Positions 15,621-24,668 of a stretch of DNA of 34,439 nucleotides are shown here, piece by piece. Position 1 is the stretch's first letter. Every line of letters begins with the position of its first letter. The notes below the pieces were generated by a model, which worked only from the letters and a program-made list of their open reading frames with translations, made no database searches and was not told where the DNA came from. Both the position numbers and the translations under genes were made by a program. Source of the DNA: an uncultured Pseudomonadota bacterium (GTDB lineage Bacteria > Myxococcota_A > Bradymonadia > Bradymonadales > Bradymonadaceae); contig CATLTV010000036.1 of the NCBI GenBank assembly GCA_950059285.1, forward strand, positions 1 to 34,439. The letters run 5' to 3'.

Positions 15621-16059
15621 GAGGATATTGACAGTTGTTCTTATAACATTTCAAAAGCATGAAACGTTTCAGGCACATAAAAAGAGCGTAGAGTAAGGTT
15701 TAAGGAGCACAAAAAGCTCTTTTATGCGTTGTTTTGTTTTTTGCATTGTGCTCGAGAGCAGCAGAGCCAAGGAACCTCACAAGTTCGCTTCCAAGCGCTC
15801 TACTTACTCTCGCAAAGTTCCCAAGTACTTCTTGTTTTGTCCTGCACTTCGTTTCGGCCAAACCTGCGGTACTTGTTGCAAAACGCTCCGTCAAATTCCT
15901 CGTTTCGCCTCTTATGCATAAGAACCGACTTAAATTAAGCTGTTAATAAGCAAACTGATTTCGTCGTACTGAAAGGCTACACAAAAAATTTGTCGTCGCT
16001 CGTCTAATTGGAAGATTGTGGTGTGCATGACCTGACTTTTGAACACTGTCAACACCCTC
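15621..16059. mobile_element. Possible small non-autonomous element (MITE-like) with imperfect terminal inverted repeats
   Basis: This is otherwise non-coding sequence. The left end (15621-15640, GAGGATATTGACAGTTGTTC) and the reverse complement of the right end (16059-16041, GAGGGTGTTGACAGTGTTC) agree at 17 of 20 positions with one gap. Both ends are flanked by TAA. The interior holds an inverted pair GAGCACAA (15705-15712)/TTGTGCTC (15746-15753) and a 64-codon minus-strand frame. No transposase is present. It could also be chance symmetry or a small-RNA locus. Confidence 0.35.
15700..15894 (-). CDS. Doubtful 64-aa ORF inside the TIR-bounded segment
   Basis: A short frame starting with TTG and preceded by GAGG at tight spacing. 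The product is basic with no motif I recognise (contains FARVSRALGSELVRFLGS). Plus-strand frames over the same bases are also open, so coding is uncertain. It may be the only product of the candidate element or simply a shadow. Confidence 0.2.
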   Translation of the reverse strand: MTERFATSTAGLAETKCRTKQEVLGNFARVSRALGSELVRFLGSAALEHNAKNKTTHKRAFCAP

Positions 16060-16075
16060 TAAAACTCAACAAAGA

Positions 16076-16151
16076 AAGCACAGCAACTAAAGCGACCTGG
16101 GCGAGCGGCTACAAGTAGCCGCTCGCCCAGGTCGCTTTAGTTGCTGTGCTT
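16076..16151. terminator. 37-bp-arm perfect palindrome between convergent genes
   Basis: Arms 16076-16112 and 16115-16151 are perfectly complementary around a 2-nt AA centre. It lies 21 bp from the stop of the EGF-repeat gene and serves both directions. The inner GC-rich stem (core GACCTGGGCGAGCGGCTAC) is followed by a weak TTTAGTTG, so it would be an imperfect intrinsic terminator with extended symmetry. Confidence 0.75.
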
Positions 16152-16172
16152 ATCGCCTGTACCTATTTACAC

Positions 16173-19121
16173 TTACTGGTAAACACCCGTTGCGCTCAGA
16201 TCGCAGATGTGACCGTTCAAAGGAGAAATCTCCCACACAGAACTGTCGCTGTTCGCAGGCAACGTACCACTCCATGGATAACCTGTACGCTGGTTGGCGT
16301 AATTTTCACTACGGTCAGGAAGTGATGGACTGAATGTAGAGTTACTACCGTAGCTCATCGCATCGATATGCACGCCCACAGCATTCTTGAGCTCTACCTC
16401 GTCACCGCTGTTGCCAAGACCTCCAAACCAGGAGCCTCCAACAAAAGCTGTCGATGCAGAAAGGTGTGCATCATCTGCGGAACATCCATACACGCCAAGA
16501 CCTGATGCGCCAGAGGAAGCAACCAGAGCAAGACCCTTACCTTGACCAAGAGTTTTTGTGTTGAATGTCAAGCAGTTACCATTATCACAAATCTGCCATC
16601 CAGCGAGGTCAATGTCTCCACAACTATTGTTGTAGAGCAAGATGTACTCACCATCAGGCTCTGTCTGAGCATCGTGCAACACGCTGACAATCATCACATC
16701 ACCCGCATTATCACCTGCATCGGTACAGGTCTGAGGAGGAATGGAGCAATCCGCGCCAGTGTAACCACCAGTACATGTACACACACCTGTTCCTGCCGCA
16801 CCATCATCACAGACGCCATTGCCTGAGCAAGGCGTCATCACACCACCAGGACAGATGCCCGCACAATCCACACCATAAGTACCTGCTGGACACGTGCATA
16901 CGCCCGTTCCGTTTACTCCATCATCACACACACCACTGTTACAATCACAGGTGCCTGCACAATCAGAGCCGAATGTGCCTGCTGAACACAAACATGCGCC
17001 CGTACCATTCACGCCGTCATCGCACGCTTCACCTGTGCAGTCACAGGTTCCCGAACAATCTGCACCGTAAGTACCAGCAGGACAGCCACCGCAAGCGCCT
17101 GTGCCCATTGCGCCATCATCACAGCTTCCGCCGTTGCAGTCACAAATACCCGCACAATCTGCACCATAAGTATCTGCGGGACATGTACATGCGCCTGTGC
17201 CCATCACGCCATCATCACAGCTTCCACCATTACAATCACATGTGCCTGCGCAATCAAGACCATAGGTGCCAGGTGCACATGTACATGCGCCTGTTCCCAT
17301 TGCGCCATCATCACAGCTTCCGCCATTGCAATCGCAAATGCCAGCGCAGTCCGCACCGTATGTGCCTACTGGACATGAACACACGCCAGAGCCCATCGCG
17401 CCATCGTCGCAGCTTCCGCCGTTACAATCACAGGTGCCCGAACAGTCCACACCATAAGTACCTGCGGGACATGTACATGCGCCTGTTCCTGTCACTCCAT
17501 CGTCACAGCTTCCACCATTACAATCACAGGTGCTTGAGCAATCTGAACCGTAAAATCCTGCCGCACATGTGCATGCGCCTGTACCCATCACGCCATCATC
17601 ACAGCTTGCGCCATTCTGGCAGTCACAGGTTCCCGAACAATCTGCACCGTAAGTACCAGCGGGACAACCACCACAAGCACCTGTGCCGTTTGCACCATCA
17701 TCACAGGTGCCACCGTTACAATCACATGTGCCCGAGCAATCTGGGCCATAAGTACCTGCGGGACATGTACATGCGCCTGTTCCATTTACACCATCATCAC
17801 AACTTCCGCCGTTCTGACAGTCACAGGTCTGCGCACAGTCAGCGCCATAGAATCCAGTAGGACAGGTGCATGCGCCCGTGCCAGCCACGCCATCATCACA
17901 GCTTGCACCGTTTTGACAATCACAGCTGCCCGAGCAATCTGCACCGTAGAATCCTACAGGACACGTACACGCGCCTGTTCCAGCCGCACCATCGTCGCAC
18001 GTGCCGTTTGCACACTGACAGGAAGATTCACAACGTGCGCCATAAAATCCTGGAGCACAATCACATGTGCCATCACCCGCTGCACCATCATTACAAAAAG
18101 CACCGTTTTCACAATCACATGCCTGCGCACAGTCTGCGCCAAAGAACCCTGCTGAACAGGTACAAGCACCCGTGCCATTTGTACCATCATTACAGATGCC
18201 ACCATTTTGACAATCACAGCTAAACTGACAGTTCTCACCATAAAACCCATCAGGGCAGGTGCACGAACCAGAGCCATTTGCACCATCATCACAGATACCA
18301 CCGTTTTGACAGGTACATACCTCATCGCAAGTTGTGCCAAAGAAGCCATCGAGGCACACGCACATACCTGTGCCATCCTTGCCATCATCACACAGCGCAC
18401 CATTTTGGCAGTCACAAACACCGTCACAAGCCATGCCATAACGATTTGCAGGACACTCATCACAAAGACCTGTGTCTTCATCACAAGGTTCGCCACCACA
18501 AGCGCAGGTATTCGCGCAGGTCGAACCCCAGAATCCAGGTGCACAATCACATGTACCTGTACCGTTTGCACCATCATCACAGCTTGCACCGTTTAGACAG
18601 CCACAGACTTGCTCACAGCTCTCACCAAAGAATCCATCAGGGCAGGTGCACATACCTGTGCCATCCTTACCATCATCACAGACGCCGCCGTTCTCACAGT
18701 CGCAAATCCCATCGCACTGCTCACCAAAGCGCCCATCGGGACACTCGCCGCACACGCCATCTGCACCGCAAGGCAATCCTCCACAAGCACATACGTTCTC
18801 ACAACGATCGCCGTAGAAACCTGATGGACAGGTGCATGCCCCTGTCCCCATCATGCCATCATCACAGCTCGCACCGTTTTGACAGTCACACGCACTGGCA
18901 CAAAGTTCGCCATAGAACCCTGGCTCACACGCACATGCTCCGTCATCATCACAACTGCCACCGTTTTCACAGAGGCACATATCCATGTCCATATCCATCA
19001 TCGGCTGAATGACAGGATCATCCGTGGTCGGACATCCTGCCAAAAACAGCACAAAAACAGAGAGCAACAACACACCCAAAGGATGCAACAAAGACCTTGA
19101 TATAGCTTGACTTTTCATCAC
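16173..19121 (-). CDS. Multi-EGF-repeat lipoprotein with C-terminal lamin-tail-like domain
   Basis: A 982-aa surface-type protein. The signal peptide ends at FLAGC (lipobox, Cys near residue 29). A Met/Asp-rich spacer is followed by about 23 tandem EGF-like units of 32-33 residues (core CDCNGGSCDDG...GTGACTCPAGTYGADC), each with about six cysteines. The last ~200 residues (from DVMIVSVLHDAQTEPDGEYILLYN, including LAGWQICDNG, GDEVELKN and GVHIDAMSYG) match the lamin-tail domain pattern. Membrane-distal units (C-terminal half) are much more alike than the early ones, suggesting recent repeat expansion. Likely an adhesin or cell-surface interaction protein exported through the lipoprotein route; no partner is visible. 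Convergent with the MBL gene. Confidence 0.92.
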   Translation of the reverse strand: MMKSQAISRSLLHPLGVLLLSVFVLFLAGCPTTDDPVIQPMMDMDMDMCLCENGGSCDDDGACACEPGFYGELCASACDCQNGASCDDGMMGTGACTCPSGFYGDRCENVCACGGLPCGADGVCGECPDGRFGEQCDGICDCENGGVCDDGKDGTGMCTCPDGFFGESCEQVCGCLNGASCDDGANGTGTCDCAPGFWGSTCANTCACGGEPCDEDTGLCDECPANRYGMACDGVCDCQNGALCDDGKDGTGMCVCLDGFFGTTCDEVCTCQNGGICDDGANGSGSCTCPDGFYGENCQFSCDCQNGGICNDGTNGTGACTCSAGFFGADCAQACDCENGAFCNDGAAGDGTCDCAPGFYGARCESSCQCANGTCDDGAAGTGACTCPVGFYGADCSGSCDCQNGASCDDGVAGTGACTCPTGFYGADCAQTCDCQNGGSCDDGVNGTGACTCPAGTYGPDCSGTCDCNGGTCDDGANGTGACGGCPAGTYGADCSGTCDCQNGASCDDGVMGTGACTCAAGFYGSDCSSTCDCNGGSCDDGVTGTGACTCPAGTYGVDCSGTCDCNGGSCDDGAMGSGVCSCPVGTYGADCAGICDCNGGSCDDGAMGTGACTCAPGTYGLDCAGTCDCNGGSCDDGVMGTGACTCPADTYGADCAGICDCNGGSCDDGAMGTGACGGCPAGTYGADCSGTCDCTGEACDDGVNGTGACLCSAGTFGSDCAGTCDCNSGVCDDGVNGTGVCTCPAGTYGVDCAGICPGGVMTPCSGNGVCDDGAAGTGVCTCTGGYTGADCSIPPQTCTDAGDNAGDVMIVSVLHDAQTEPDGEYILLYNNSCGDIDLAGWQICDNGNCLTFNTKTLGQGKGLALVASSGASGLGVYGCSADDAHLSASTAFVGGSWFGGLGNSGDEVELKNAVGVHIDAMSYGSNSTFSPSLPDRSENYANQRTGYPWSGTLPANSDSSVWEISPLNGHICDLSATGVYQ
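16830..18960. repeat. Tandem ~96-99-bp coding repeats (EGF units)
   Basis: About 23 units, most conserved between about 17040 and 17900, where blocks such as CCATCATCACAGCTTCC recur every 96-99 bp. This region is prone to slippage and copy-number change, and to assembly error. Confidence 0.9.
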
Positions 19122-19384
19122 TCACACCACCAAGCGCCGAAAATAAATCAGGTTACACCTGTGCGACGAAACAGGATCCTGCGAACCCAGGCCACGCTCG
19201 CCTGAAGTTCAAAAAAATGACTCTGAATCAGCCCTCAAAATACAACCTATTTGACAGGCTATATCCGAGACCCTGACCACAGAGTCACTCCGTTAACACA
19301 TATTTTCATCAAGGCAAGTTACATGACGGAGACATCATCTTTCTCCTTCACACATCTGCATTCACTCCATCTCTTTATCGCGCA
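19122..19384. other. Intergenic region upstream of the EGF-repeat gene
   Basis: 263 bp between two minus-strand genes. It must hold the promoter of the EGF-repeat gene, but I could not identify a convincing -35/-10 pair, hairpin or repeat. Confidence 0.3.
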
Positions 19385-20095
19385 CTAAAGAAGCGCCATT
19401 TCGGGGAGTAGATCTCTTTTTTGCGTCTGTTCAAGTGAGCTTGCTTGTACTGCTGCGGCGAGCACACGCATGGCACCAATCCATTGATGACGAGCGCGGA
19501 TGAGATCGGCGGTGGAGGTCGTTTGAGCTGTGACGCCTTCCTGACTTTGCCTGAGATTCTGGCGCTTGAGCCACAGCTCTTCCATCGATGATGAAACGCT
19601 CCACCAGCGGCTCACCATATCAAGCAGTGTGCCCTGACTGTTGGGGATATCGATCCTCGCAAGCAGCTCCTGATCGGCGCGTGTGATACCAGACTGAGCT
19701 GTCTTGGCGGCGCGAATCTGTTCTTCATAACGTAACAATGTGGTGTTCAACCCAGCGGGGAAGAGGCGGTCACGAAGCGCCGAACTCTCACGTGCAAATT
19801 GTGCATCGTCGATCAACTCACCGATGCCAACGAGCACATGATAAATACCACGCACGAGGCGATCATGCTCAAGGTCAACCTGACCAAGTTGCATTGTCAT
19901 GTCGTGCAACTCCTCGGCCTGCTCGGGACTTTGCTCACTGACCACCTTGAGCTTGCGGTGCATCTTCTCCAGGAGCTGCATCGCACCATGGGTCTCGCTG
20001 ATCTTATCAAAATCGGCGCGACGCTTGACAAGACAGCGGTCCGAAATATCCAACATCTCCTGTGTACTCAATGACTTCAACGTGGTTCCACCCAT
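19385..20095 (-). CDS. Helical cytoplasmic protein of unknown function
   Basis: 236 aa from the ATG at 20095, which has AGGAG about 5 nt upstream (the frame is open to 20194, but those residues look non-native). There is no signal peptide or membrane segment. Nearly the whole protein is predicted as amphipathic helix with heptad-like Leu/Met spacing (LLEKMHRKLKVVSEQ, LHDMTMQLGQVDLEH), so it may form a helical bundle or coiled coil. I do not recognise the family. It is divergent from ileS. Confidence 0.75.
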   Translation of the reverse strand: MGGTTLKSLSTQEMLDISDRCLVKRRADFDKISETHGAMQLLEKMHRKLKVVSEQSPEQAEELHDMTMQLGQVDLEHDRLVRGIYHVLVGIGELIDDAQFARESSALRDRLFPAGLNTTLLRYEEQIRAAKTAQSGITRADQELLARIDIPNSQGTLLDMVSRWWSVSSSMEELWLKRQNLRQSQEGVTAQTTSTADLIRARHQWIGAMRVLAAAVQASSLEQTQKRDLLPEMALL

Positions 20096-20655
20096 TGCTT
20101 CTCCTCTTTTACGCAGGCTCAATAAAACTGTTTGGAATAAGACACGAAGTCCTCTATATTCTCTCCTTGGCGTGAGTCTACATCTTGCCATCACAATTTA
20201 CCATGGTGGCTCATCAACTCAGACACATTGTTTAGCAAGGCTATGCAGCGAACACACGACACTCACAACTTGTACATCCTGTACACCCTCCAGACCTGCT
20301 CCATTTCCATGGTGGAGTGTGGCCCATTCATATGCTCTGGAGCCTGCGAGCGCCGCATTGCCAAGGCTTGATGCCATCGCCTCGGTGATGACTCAGGCCG
20401 TAACGCCCAACCTACCCAATACACAAAAGTAGTTCTGTGACTGCTGTTTGCGTCATCGCCAGATGACGTCCGTGCAGTTCTGTGTTAGGCACTCCGTGTT
20501 AGCGCGCACAAGAACGCCTGCTCATGAGTTATACTCATACGAGCAACCTGGCGCTACGCATACACTCACAGGACACCAAAGAACAAACAAAGACCTGATA
20601 ACCTTCTGATATTCAAGAAGATAACACAGGAACACAACAGAGGTTCTTACCTGCT
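20096..20655. other. Divergent intergenic region upstream of ileS
   Basis: 560 bp. TATACT at 20530-20535 could be the -10 of ileS (no good -35), giving a ~115-nt leader. A small hairpin CGTCATC-GCCA-GATGACG lies at 20451-20468, and TGTACA occurs twice at 20271-20276 and 20280-20285. No T-box consensus was found and no gene is convincing. Confidence 0.35.
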
Positions 20656-23511
20656 ATGACAGATTATAAATCAACGCTTAACCTTCCAAATACAAAGTTC
20701 TCCATGCGCGCCCAACTCCCAAAAAGGGAGCAGGAAGCGATTGAAAAATGGGAGGCCGACAAGGTCTACCATCACATGGTTCAGCGTCGCCTTGATCAGG
20801 GCGCAGACCGCTTCATCCTTCATGATGGTCCTCCCTACGCCAACGGTAATATCCACCACGGCCACATCCTGAACAAAGTCCTCAAGGACTTCGTCGTCAA
20901 GTACCAGAACATGTCTGGTAAGGCCTGTACTTTCGTGCCCGGTTGGGACTGCCACGGCCTCCCCATCGAGCACCAGGTAGACAAGAACCTTGGCAAGAAA
21001 AAACGTGACATGACCAAGGTCCAGATCCGTCAGGCATGTCGTGAATATGCCAATGAATTTGTGGGCATCCAGTGTAACGAATTCAAGCGCACACTCGTGC
21101 TCGCCGACTGGGATAACCCCTACCGCACCATGGACTACAGCTACGAAGCCAAGACCGTGCGTGAGCTTGGCAAGTTCTTTGACCGCAAGCTCACCTACCG
21201 TGGCCTCAAACCTGTGCACTGGGACTGGGCTGCTCAAACCGCGCTCGCTGAAGCCGAGGTTGAGTACGCTGCGTTCACCACAGAACATGTCTACGTCAAG
21301 TTCCCCTTCAATGAGCTTCCCGAGGAGCTTCAGGAGAAGGTCCCTGCTGACGCAAAAACCTTCGCTGTCATCTGGACCACCACGCCGTGGACTCTCCCAG
21401 CAAACCTCGCCATTGCCTTGAACCCAGAGCTTGATTACCAGCTTGTGCAACACAACGATGAGGTCTACCTGTTCGCTCAGGGCCTCGTCGAAAGCGTGCT
21501 CAAGGAATGCAAGATCGATCCTGCTGAAACCTCCGTGCTCGCCACATTCAAGGGCTCCACGCTCGTGGGCGAACTTGAAGAAGGCAAAGGTCTCAAGGCC
21601 AAGCACCCCTTCATCGATCGTGACAGCGTGCTCTTGCCTGCTGATTACGTCACACTTGAACAGGGTACAGGCTGCGTTCACACCGCTCCTGGACACGGTC
21701 AGGAAGACTTTGTGCTCTGTCAGGGATTCCAGATGCCCATCATCTGCCCTGTCAACCGCTACGGTAAGTTTGATGAAGCGCCTGGCACTGAAGATGTGGT
21801 TGGCATGCAGGTCCACAAGGCAAACCCTGTCATCGTGCAGAAACTCGCTGACATCGGCATGCTCCTGAACCAGCCTGGCGAAAAGGTCACAATCGATCGC
21901 TACCCACATGGTTGGCGTAGTAAGTCCCCTGTGATCTTCCGTGCAACCACACAGTGGTTTGTTGCCATGGAACCAGAAAGCTCTGGCGATCCCGAGGCGA
22001 CATACCAACTTCGTCAGCGCGCGCTTGAAAGCATCGATAATGACATCACCTGGATCCCCAAATGGGGCCACGATCGTATCCACGGTATGGTTGAAGGTCG
22101 TCCCGACTGGTGCATCAGCCGCCAGCGCTCCTGGGGTGTGCCGATCACCGCCATGCACTGTGATGACTGCGCTCATGTCGTCGCCACCAAAGAAGTCGCC
22201 GATCATGTCGCAGACCTCGTGGAAGAACAGGGTGTTGATGTCTGGTTTGCTCTTGAGCCCAAGGAACTCCTCCCTGAAGGTTTTGTCTGCCCAAGCTGTG
22301 GTGGCACAAACTTCTACAAGGAAGAGGATATCCTCGATGTGTGGTTTGACTCTGGCGTAAGCTGGAGCGCTGTGCTCGAGACAAAACTTGGTCTTGGCGA
22401 CCAGGCTGACCTCTACCTTGAAGGCAGTGACCAGCACCGTGGTTGGTTCCAGTCTAGCCTGATGTGTGGCCTAATGTCTCGCGATCACAGCCCTTACAAG
22501 ACCTGCTTGACGCACGGCTTTGTGATGGACAAAAACGGACGCAAGTACTCAAAATCAAGCAAGAACTTCGAGCCACCTCAGCGCATGATCGACAGCATGG
22601 GTGCCGAAATCCTTCGCCTCTGGGTATCTGCCGTGGATTACCGTGGAGACATCACGCTCTCCAAGGAGATCCTGCAACGCATCGCAGACTCTTACCGCAA
22701 GATCCGCAACACCTTCCGCTTCTTGCTTGGTGGTCTTGATAACTTCAATCCTGATCAGGATCTTGTGAAGGTCGACGAACTTCTTCCGCTCGACCGCTGG
22801 ATCGTACAGCAAACCGCTGCGCTCGTGGAGCGTGTTGAAGATGCGTTCAAGGACTATCAGTTCCACACCATCTACCACGCGCTGGTACAGTTCGCGACAT
22901 CTGACCTATCAAGCTTCTACATGGACGTCACCAAGGATCGCATGTACTGCGAACTTCCTGACTCCAAGGAGCGTCGCTCGGGTCAGACTGCTTACTGGAT
23001 GGTGCTCGATGCGCTCGTGCGCTTGACCGCACCCATCCTCTCCTTCACCTCTCAGGAGGTCTGGGAGTTTATGCCTCGTCGTGCACAGGACCCCGAGTAT
23101 GTCTTCTGGGCTGACTTCCCAGCTGAAGCCAAGCTCCACATCGGCCTGACCGATGCCAAGCTCTGGGAAGATCTGCTTGAAGTCCGCACCGTGGTGCAAA
23201 AAGCACTCGAGGAAAAGCGTGGCAACAAAAAGAACAAGCAACCTGGTCAGATCGGTTCAAGCCAGGAAGCTGATGTCGTCATCACCGCGCCTGAAGCAGA
23301 GATGAAGCTCCTCAAGAGCTTTGGCGAGAAGATGCTTACCGAGCTGTTCATCGTCGCATCCGTGTCGCTTCAGAATGGAGAGTCTCTTGCTGTTGAGGTC
23401 ACTCCCTCGGAGCAAAACAAGTGTCCTCGCTGCTGGAACCACTGGGTGCCAAAAGACGCTGAACCCGAGACCCCCTGCGCACGTTGTGCAGACGTCGTCG
23501 CTAAACTGTAG
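20656..23511 (+). CDS. ileS: Isoleucyl-tRNA synthetase
   Basis: A 951-aa class I aminoacyl-tRNA synthetase that charges tRNA-Ile in the cytoplasm. The HIGH motif is present as HHGH (67-70) after PYANGNI, and the KMSKS loop as KYSKS (630-634). The CP1 editing region includes TTTPWTLPANLA. The C-terminal zinc ribbon CPRC (C923, C926) ... CARC closes the protein, the bacterial type-1 IleRS arrangement. Length is normal. It is followed by two hairpins before lspA, an ileS-lspA order that is common in bacteria. A long antisense frame across the gene is a shadow. Confidence 0.98.
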   Translation: MTDYKSTLNLPNTKFSMRAQLPKREQEAIEKWEADKVYHHMVQRRLDQGADRFILHDGPPYANGNIHHGHILNKVLKDFVVKYQNMSGKACTFVPGWDCHGLPIEHQVDKNLGKKKRDMTKVQIRQACREYANEFVGIQCNEFKRTLVLADWDNPYRTMDYSYEAKTVRELGKFFDRKLTYRGLKPVHWDWAAQTALAEAEVEYAAFTTEHVYVKFPFNELPEELQEKVPADAKTFAVIWTTTPWTLPANLAIALNPELDYQLVQHNDEVYLFAQGLVESVLKECKIDPAETSVLATFKGSTLVGELEEGKGLKAKHPFIDRDSVLLPADYVTLEQGTGCVHTAPGHGQEDFVLCQGFQMPIICPVNRYGKFDEAPGTEDVVGMQVHKANPVIVQKLADIGMLLNQPGEKVTIDRYPHGWRSKSPVIFRATTQWFVAMEPESSGDPEATYQLRQRALESIDNDITWIPKWGHDRIHGMVEGRPDWCISRQRSWGVPITAMHCDDCAHVVATKEVADHVADLVEEQGVDVWFALEPKELLPEGFVCPSCGGTNFYKEEDILDVWFDSGVSWSAVLETKLGLGDQADLYLEGSDQHRGWFQSSLMCGLMSRDHSPYKTCLTHGFVMDKNGRKYSKSSKNFEPPQRMIDSMGAEILRLWVSAVDYRGDITLSKEILQRIADSYRKIRNTFRFLLGGLDNFNPDQDLVKVDELLPLDRWIVQQTAALVERVEDAFKDYQFHTIYHALVQFATSDLSSFYMDVTKDRMYCELPDSKERRSGQTAYWMVLDALVRLTAPILSFTSQEVWEFMPRRAQDPEYVFWADFPAEAKLHIGLTDAKLWEDLLEVRTVVQKALEEKRGNKKNKQPGQIGSSQEADVVITAPEAEMKLLKSFGEKMLTELFIVASVSLQNGESLAVEVTPSEQNKCPRCWNHWVPKDAEPETPCARCADVVAKL

Positions 23512-23563
23512 GTTCCGTTGACTGAGACGGACCACACAGAACGAAGACACAGAACCTGGAGCT

Positions 23564-23580
23564 CTACACATCTTGTGTAG
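23564..23580 (+). terminator. Small hairpin after ileS
   Basis: CTACACA-TCT-TGTGTAG, a 7-bp stem 52 bp after the ileS stop. There is no T-run; it may add to the long palindrome that follows. Confidence 0.35.
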
Positions 23581-23590
23581 ACTCAAGTAT

Positions 23591-23656
23591 AGTGAGCGCG
23601 GCAGGTAGGCGAGTGGAGGAGTTAACTCCTCCACTCGCCTACCTGCCGCGCTCACT
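23591..23656. terminator. 66-bp perfect palindrome between ileS and lspA
   Basis: Arms of 33 bp (23591-23623 and 23624-23656) meet at GTTAAC with no loop. Unlike the other palindromes it has no A- or T-tract, so it is not a canonical intrinsic terminator. It lies 80 bp after ileS and 65 bp before lspA, both on the plus strand, so it would uncouple the two genes or attenuate read-through. Confidence 0.65.
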
Positions 23657-23721
23657 GTGTACTACGCTGCAAGGCTCACAAACCAAACAAAAACACATTT
23701 AAATACAGAAAGATACAAGCC

Positions 23722-24474
23722 ATGAACAAGGCGACATTGATAAAATTTTCCCAATTTTTCCTCATCGTGATCGTCGGCGTGGCCGCCGACCAGTGGACCA
23801 AATGGTACGCCGAGGAACGGCTCGCCACACAACGCCTTGGACATGAGGTCGTCCTCACTGTACCCGAAAACGTCGCACAAGAAACGACCGTCAAGGATGT
23901 GCTCAGCACCGAGTTCACATGGAGCACACCCGAGCAGGTCGACACGCTCGCAAGTCGTTGGGTCCGCAATGATGATGGCAAAAAAATGCGTCCTGATGAC
24001 AAGGTCGAAGCCAAACAAAAACTCCACATCACCAACCGTGATGTCGAGATCATTGAAGGCTACTGGGATTTTCAATACACCCGTAACCCTGGCGCTGCAT
24101 TTGGCTTCCTCGCCGACTCCGATAGCCCCTATCGCAAGCCGTTCTTCATCGTCATCAGCATCATCGCGATGGGCCTGATCCTCTACATCATCCGCACCAT
24201 CTCATTGCAACAACAGATCATGCTATGGGGCCTGAGCCTCATCGCTGGTGGCGCCATCGGCAACTTCATCGACCGCATCAGGTTTAGCTACGTCATCGAC
24301 TTCATCCTCTGGAAGTACACCGACGCACACCGCTGGCCCACATTCAACGTCGCCGATGCACTCATCGTCGCAGGCGTTGGCCTGATGTTCATCGAAATCC
24401 TTCGCGATATGAAACGCGAAAAGGATGAGCAAAAGGACATCATCGATACAGAGCCTGCTGAAGAATCTGCTTAA
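23722..24474 (+). CDS. lspA: Lipoprotein signal peptidase (SPase II) with a large insertion
   Basis: A 250-aa inner-membrane aspartyl peptidase that removes signal peptides from diacylated prolipoproteins. The first TM contains VAADQWTKW. The conserved TRNPGAAFG follows near residue 117. The catalytic aspartates are D184 (GNFIDRIRF) and D212 (NVADALI). LspA is usually about 160 aa; the excess is a charged ~80-residue insert between TM1 and TRNPGAAFG, on the periplasmic side by the standard topology, plus an acidic C-terminal tail. It lies downstream of ileS. The gene two downstream is lgt, the preceding enzyme in the same pathway. Confidence 0.96.
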   Translation: MNKATLIKFSQFFLIVIVGVAADQWTKWYAEERLATQRLGHEVVLTVPENVAQETTVKDVLSTEFTWSTPEQVDTLASRWVRNDDGKKMRPDDKVEAKQKLHITNRDVEIIEGYWDFQYTRNPGAAFGFLADSDSPYRKPFFIVISIIAMGLILYIIRTISLQQQIMLWGLSLIAGGAIGNFIDRIRFSYVIDFILWKYTDAHRWPTFNVADALIVAGVGLMFIEILRDMKREKDEQKDIIDTEPAEESA

Positions 24475-24480
24475 AACTAC

Positions 24481-24549
24481 AGAGAAGAAAAAAGAGAAGG
24501 GGCGAAAAAATACTGCGCAATTTTTTGCCCCCTCTCTTTTTTCTTCTCT
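24481..24549. terminator. Long imperfect hairpin after lspA with T-rich 3' side
   Basis: The outer 17 bp (AGAGAAGAAAAAAGAGA and its complement) are perfect. After one A:C mismatch and a bulged G the stem continues through GGGGC and AAAAAA to a loop around TACTGCGCAA. It starts 7 bp after the lspA stop. T-rich arms on both strands fit a bidirectional terminator. Confidence 0.75.
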
Positions 24550-24668
24550 GCGCCCAAAAACTCAATATTGGACACTGATTGTATAGTTCTGTTAACCTGC
24601 GCACGTTATCACCAAGGTTGCTCCAAACCTTCCTGTCGTGTCCTCGTCTACTCTGGAGTCGTCTCATC

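Noticed and set aside
16775-17860. 361-codon His/Arg-rich plus-strand frame
   Set aside because: It is a shadow of the EGF repeats: CATCAT/CACCAC tracts are the antisense of GATGATGG coding for DDG in every repeat.
16830-18960. Regularly spaced repeats considered as CRISPR
   Set aside because: Period of 96-99 bp, in frame, imperfect, and encoding Cys-spaced EGF units; no unique spacers and no cas genes.
20541-20655. T-box riboswitch upstream of ileS
   Set aside because: No conserved T-box sequence or antiterminator pair was visible; the leader is short and has only a small hairpin further upstream.
20671-22437. 588-codon open frame antisense to ileS
   Set aside because: It lies wholly inside the strongly supported ileS gene in the complementary frame, shows no recognisable motif, and is explained by the codon bias of ileS (GC-rich third positions leave the antisense frame open).
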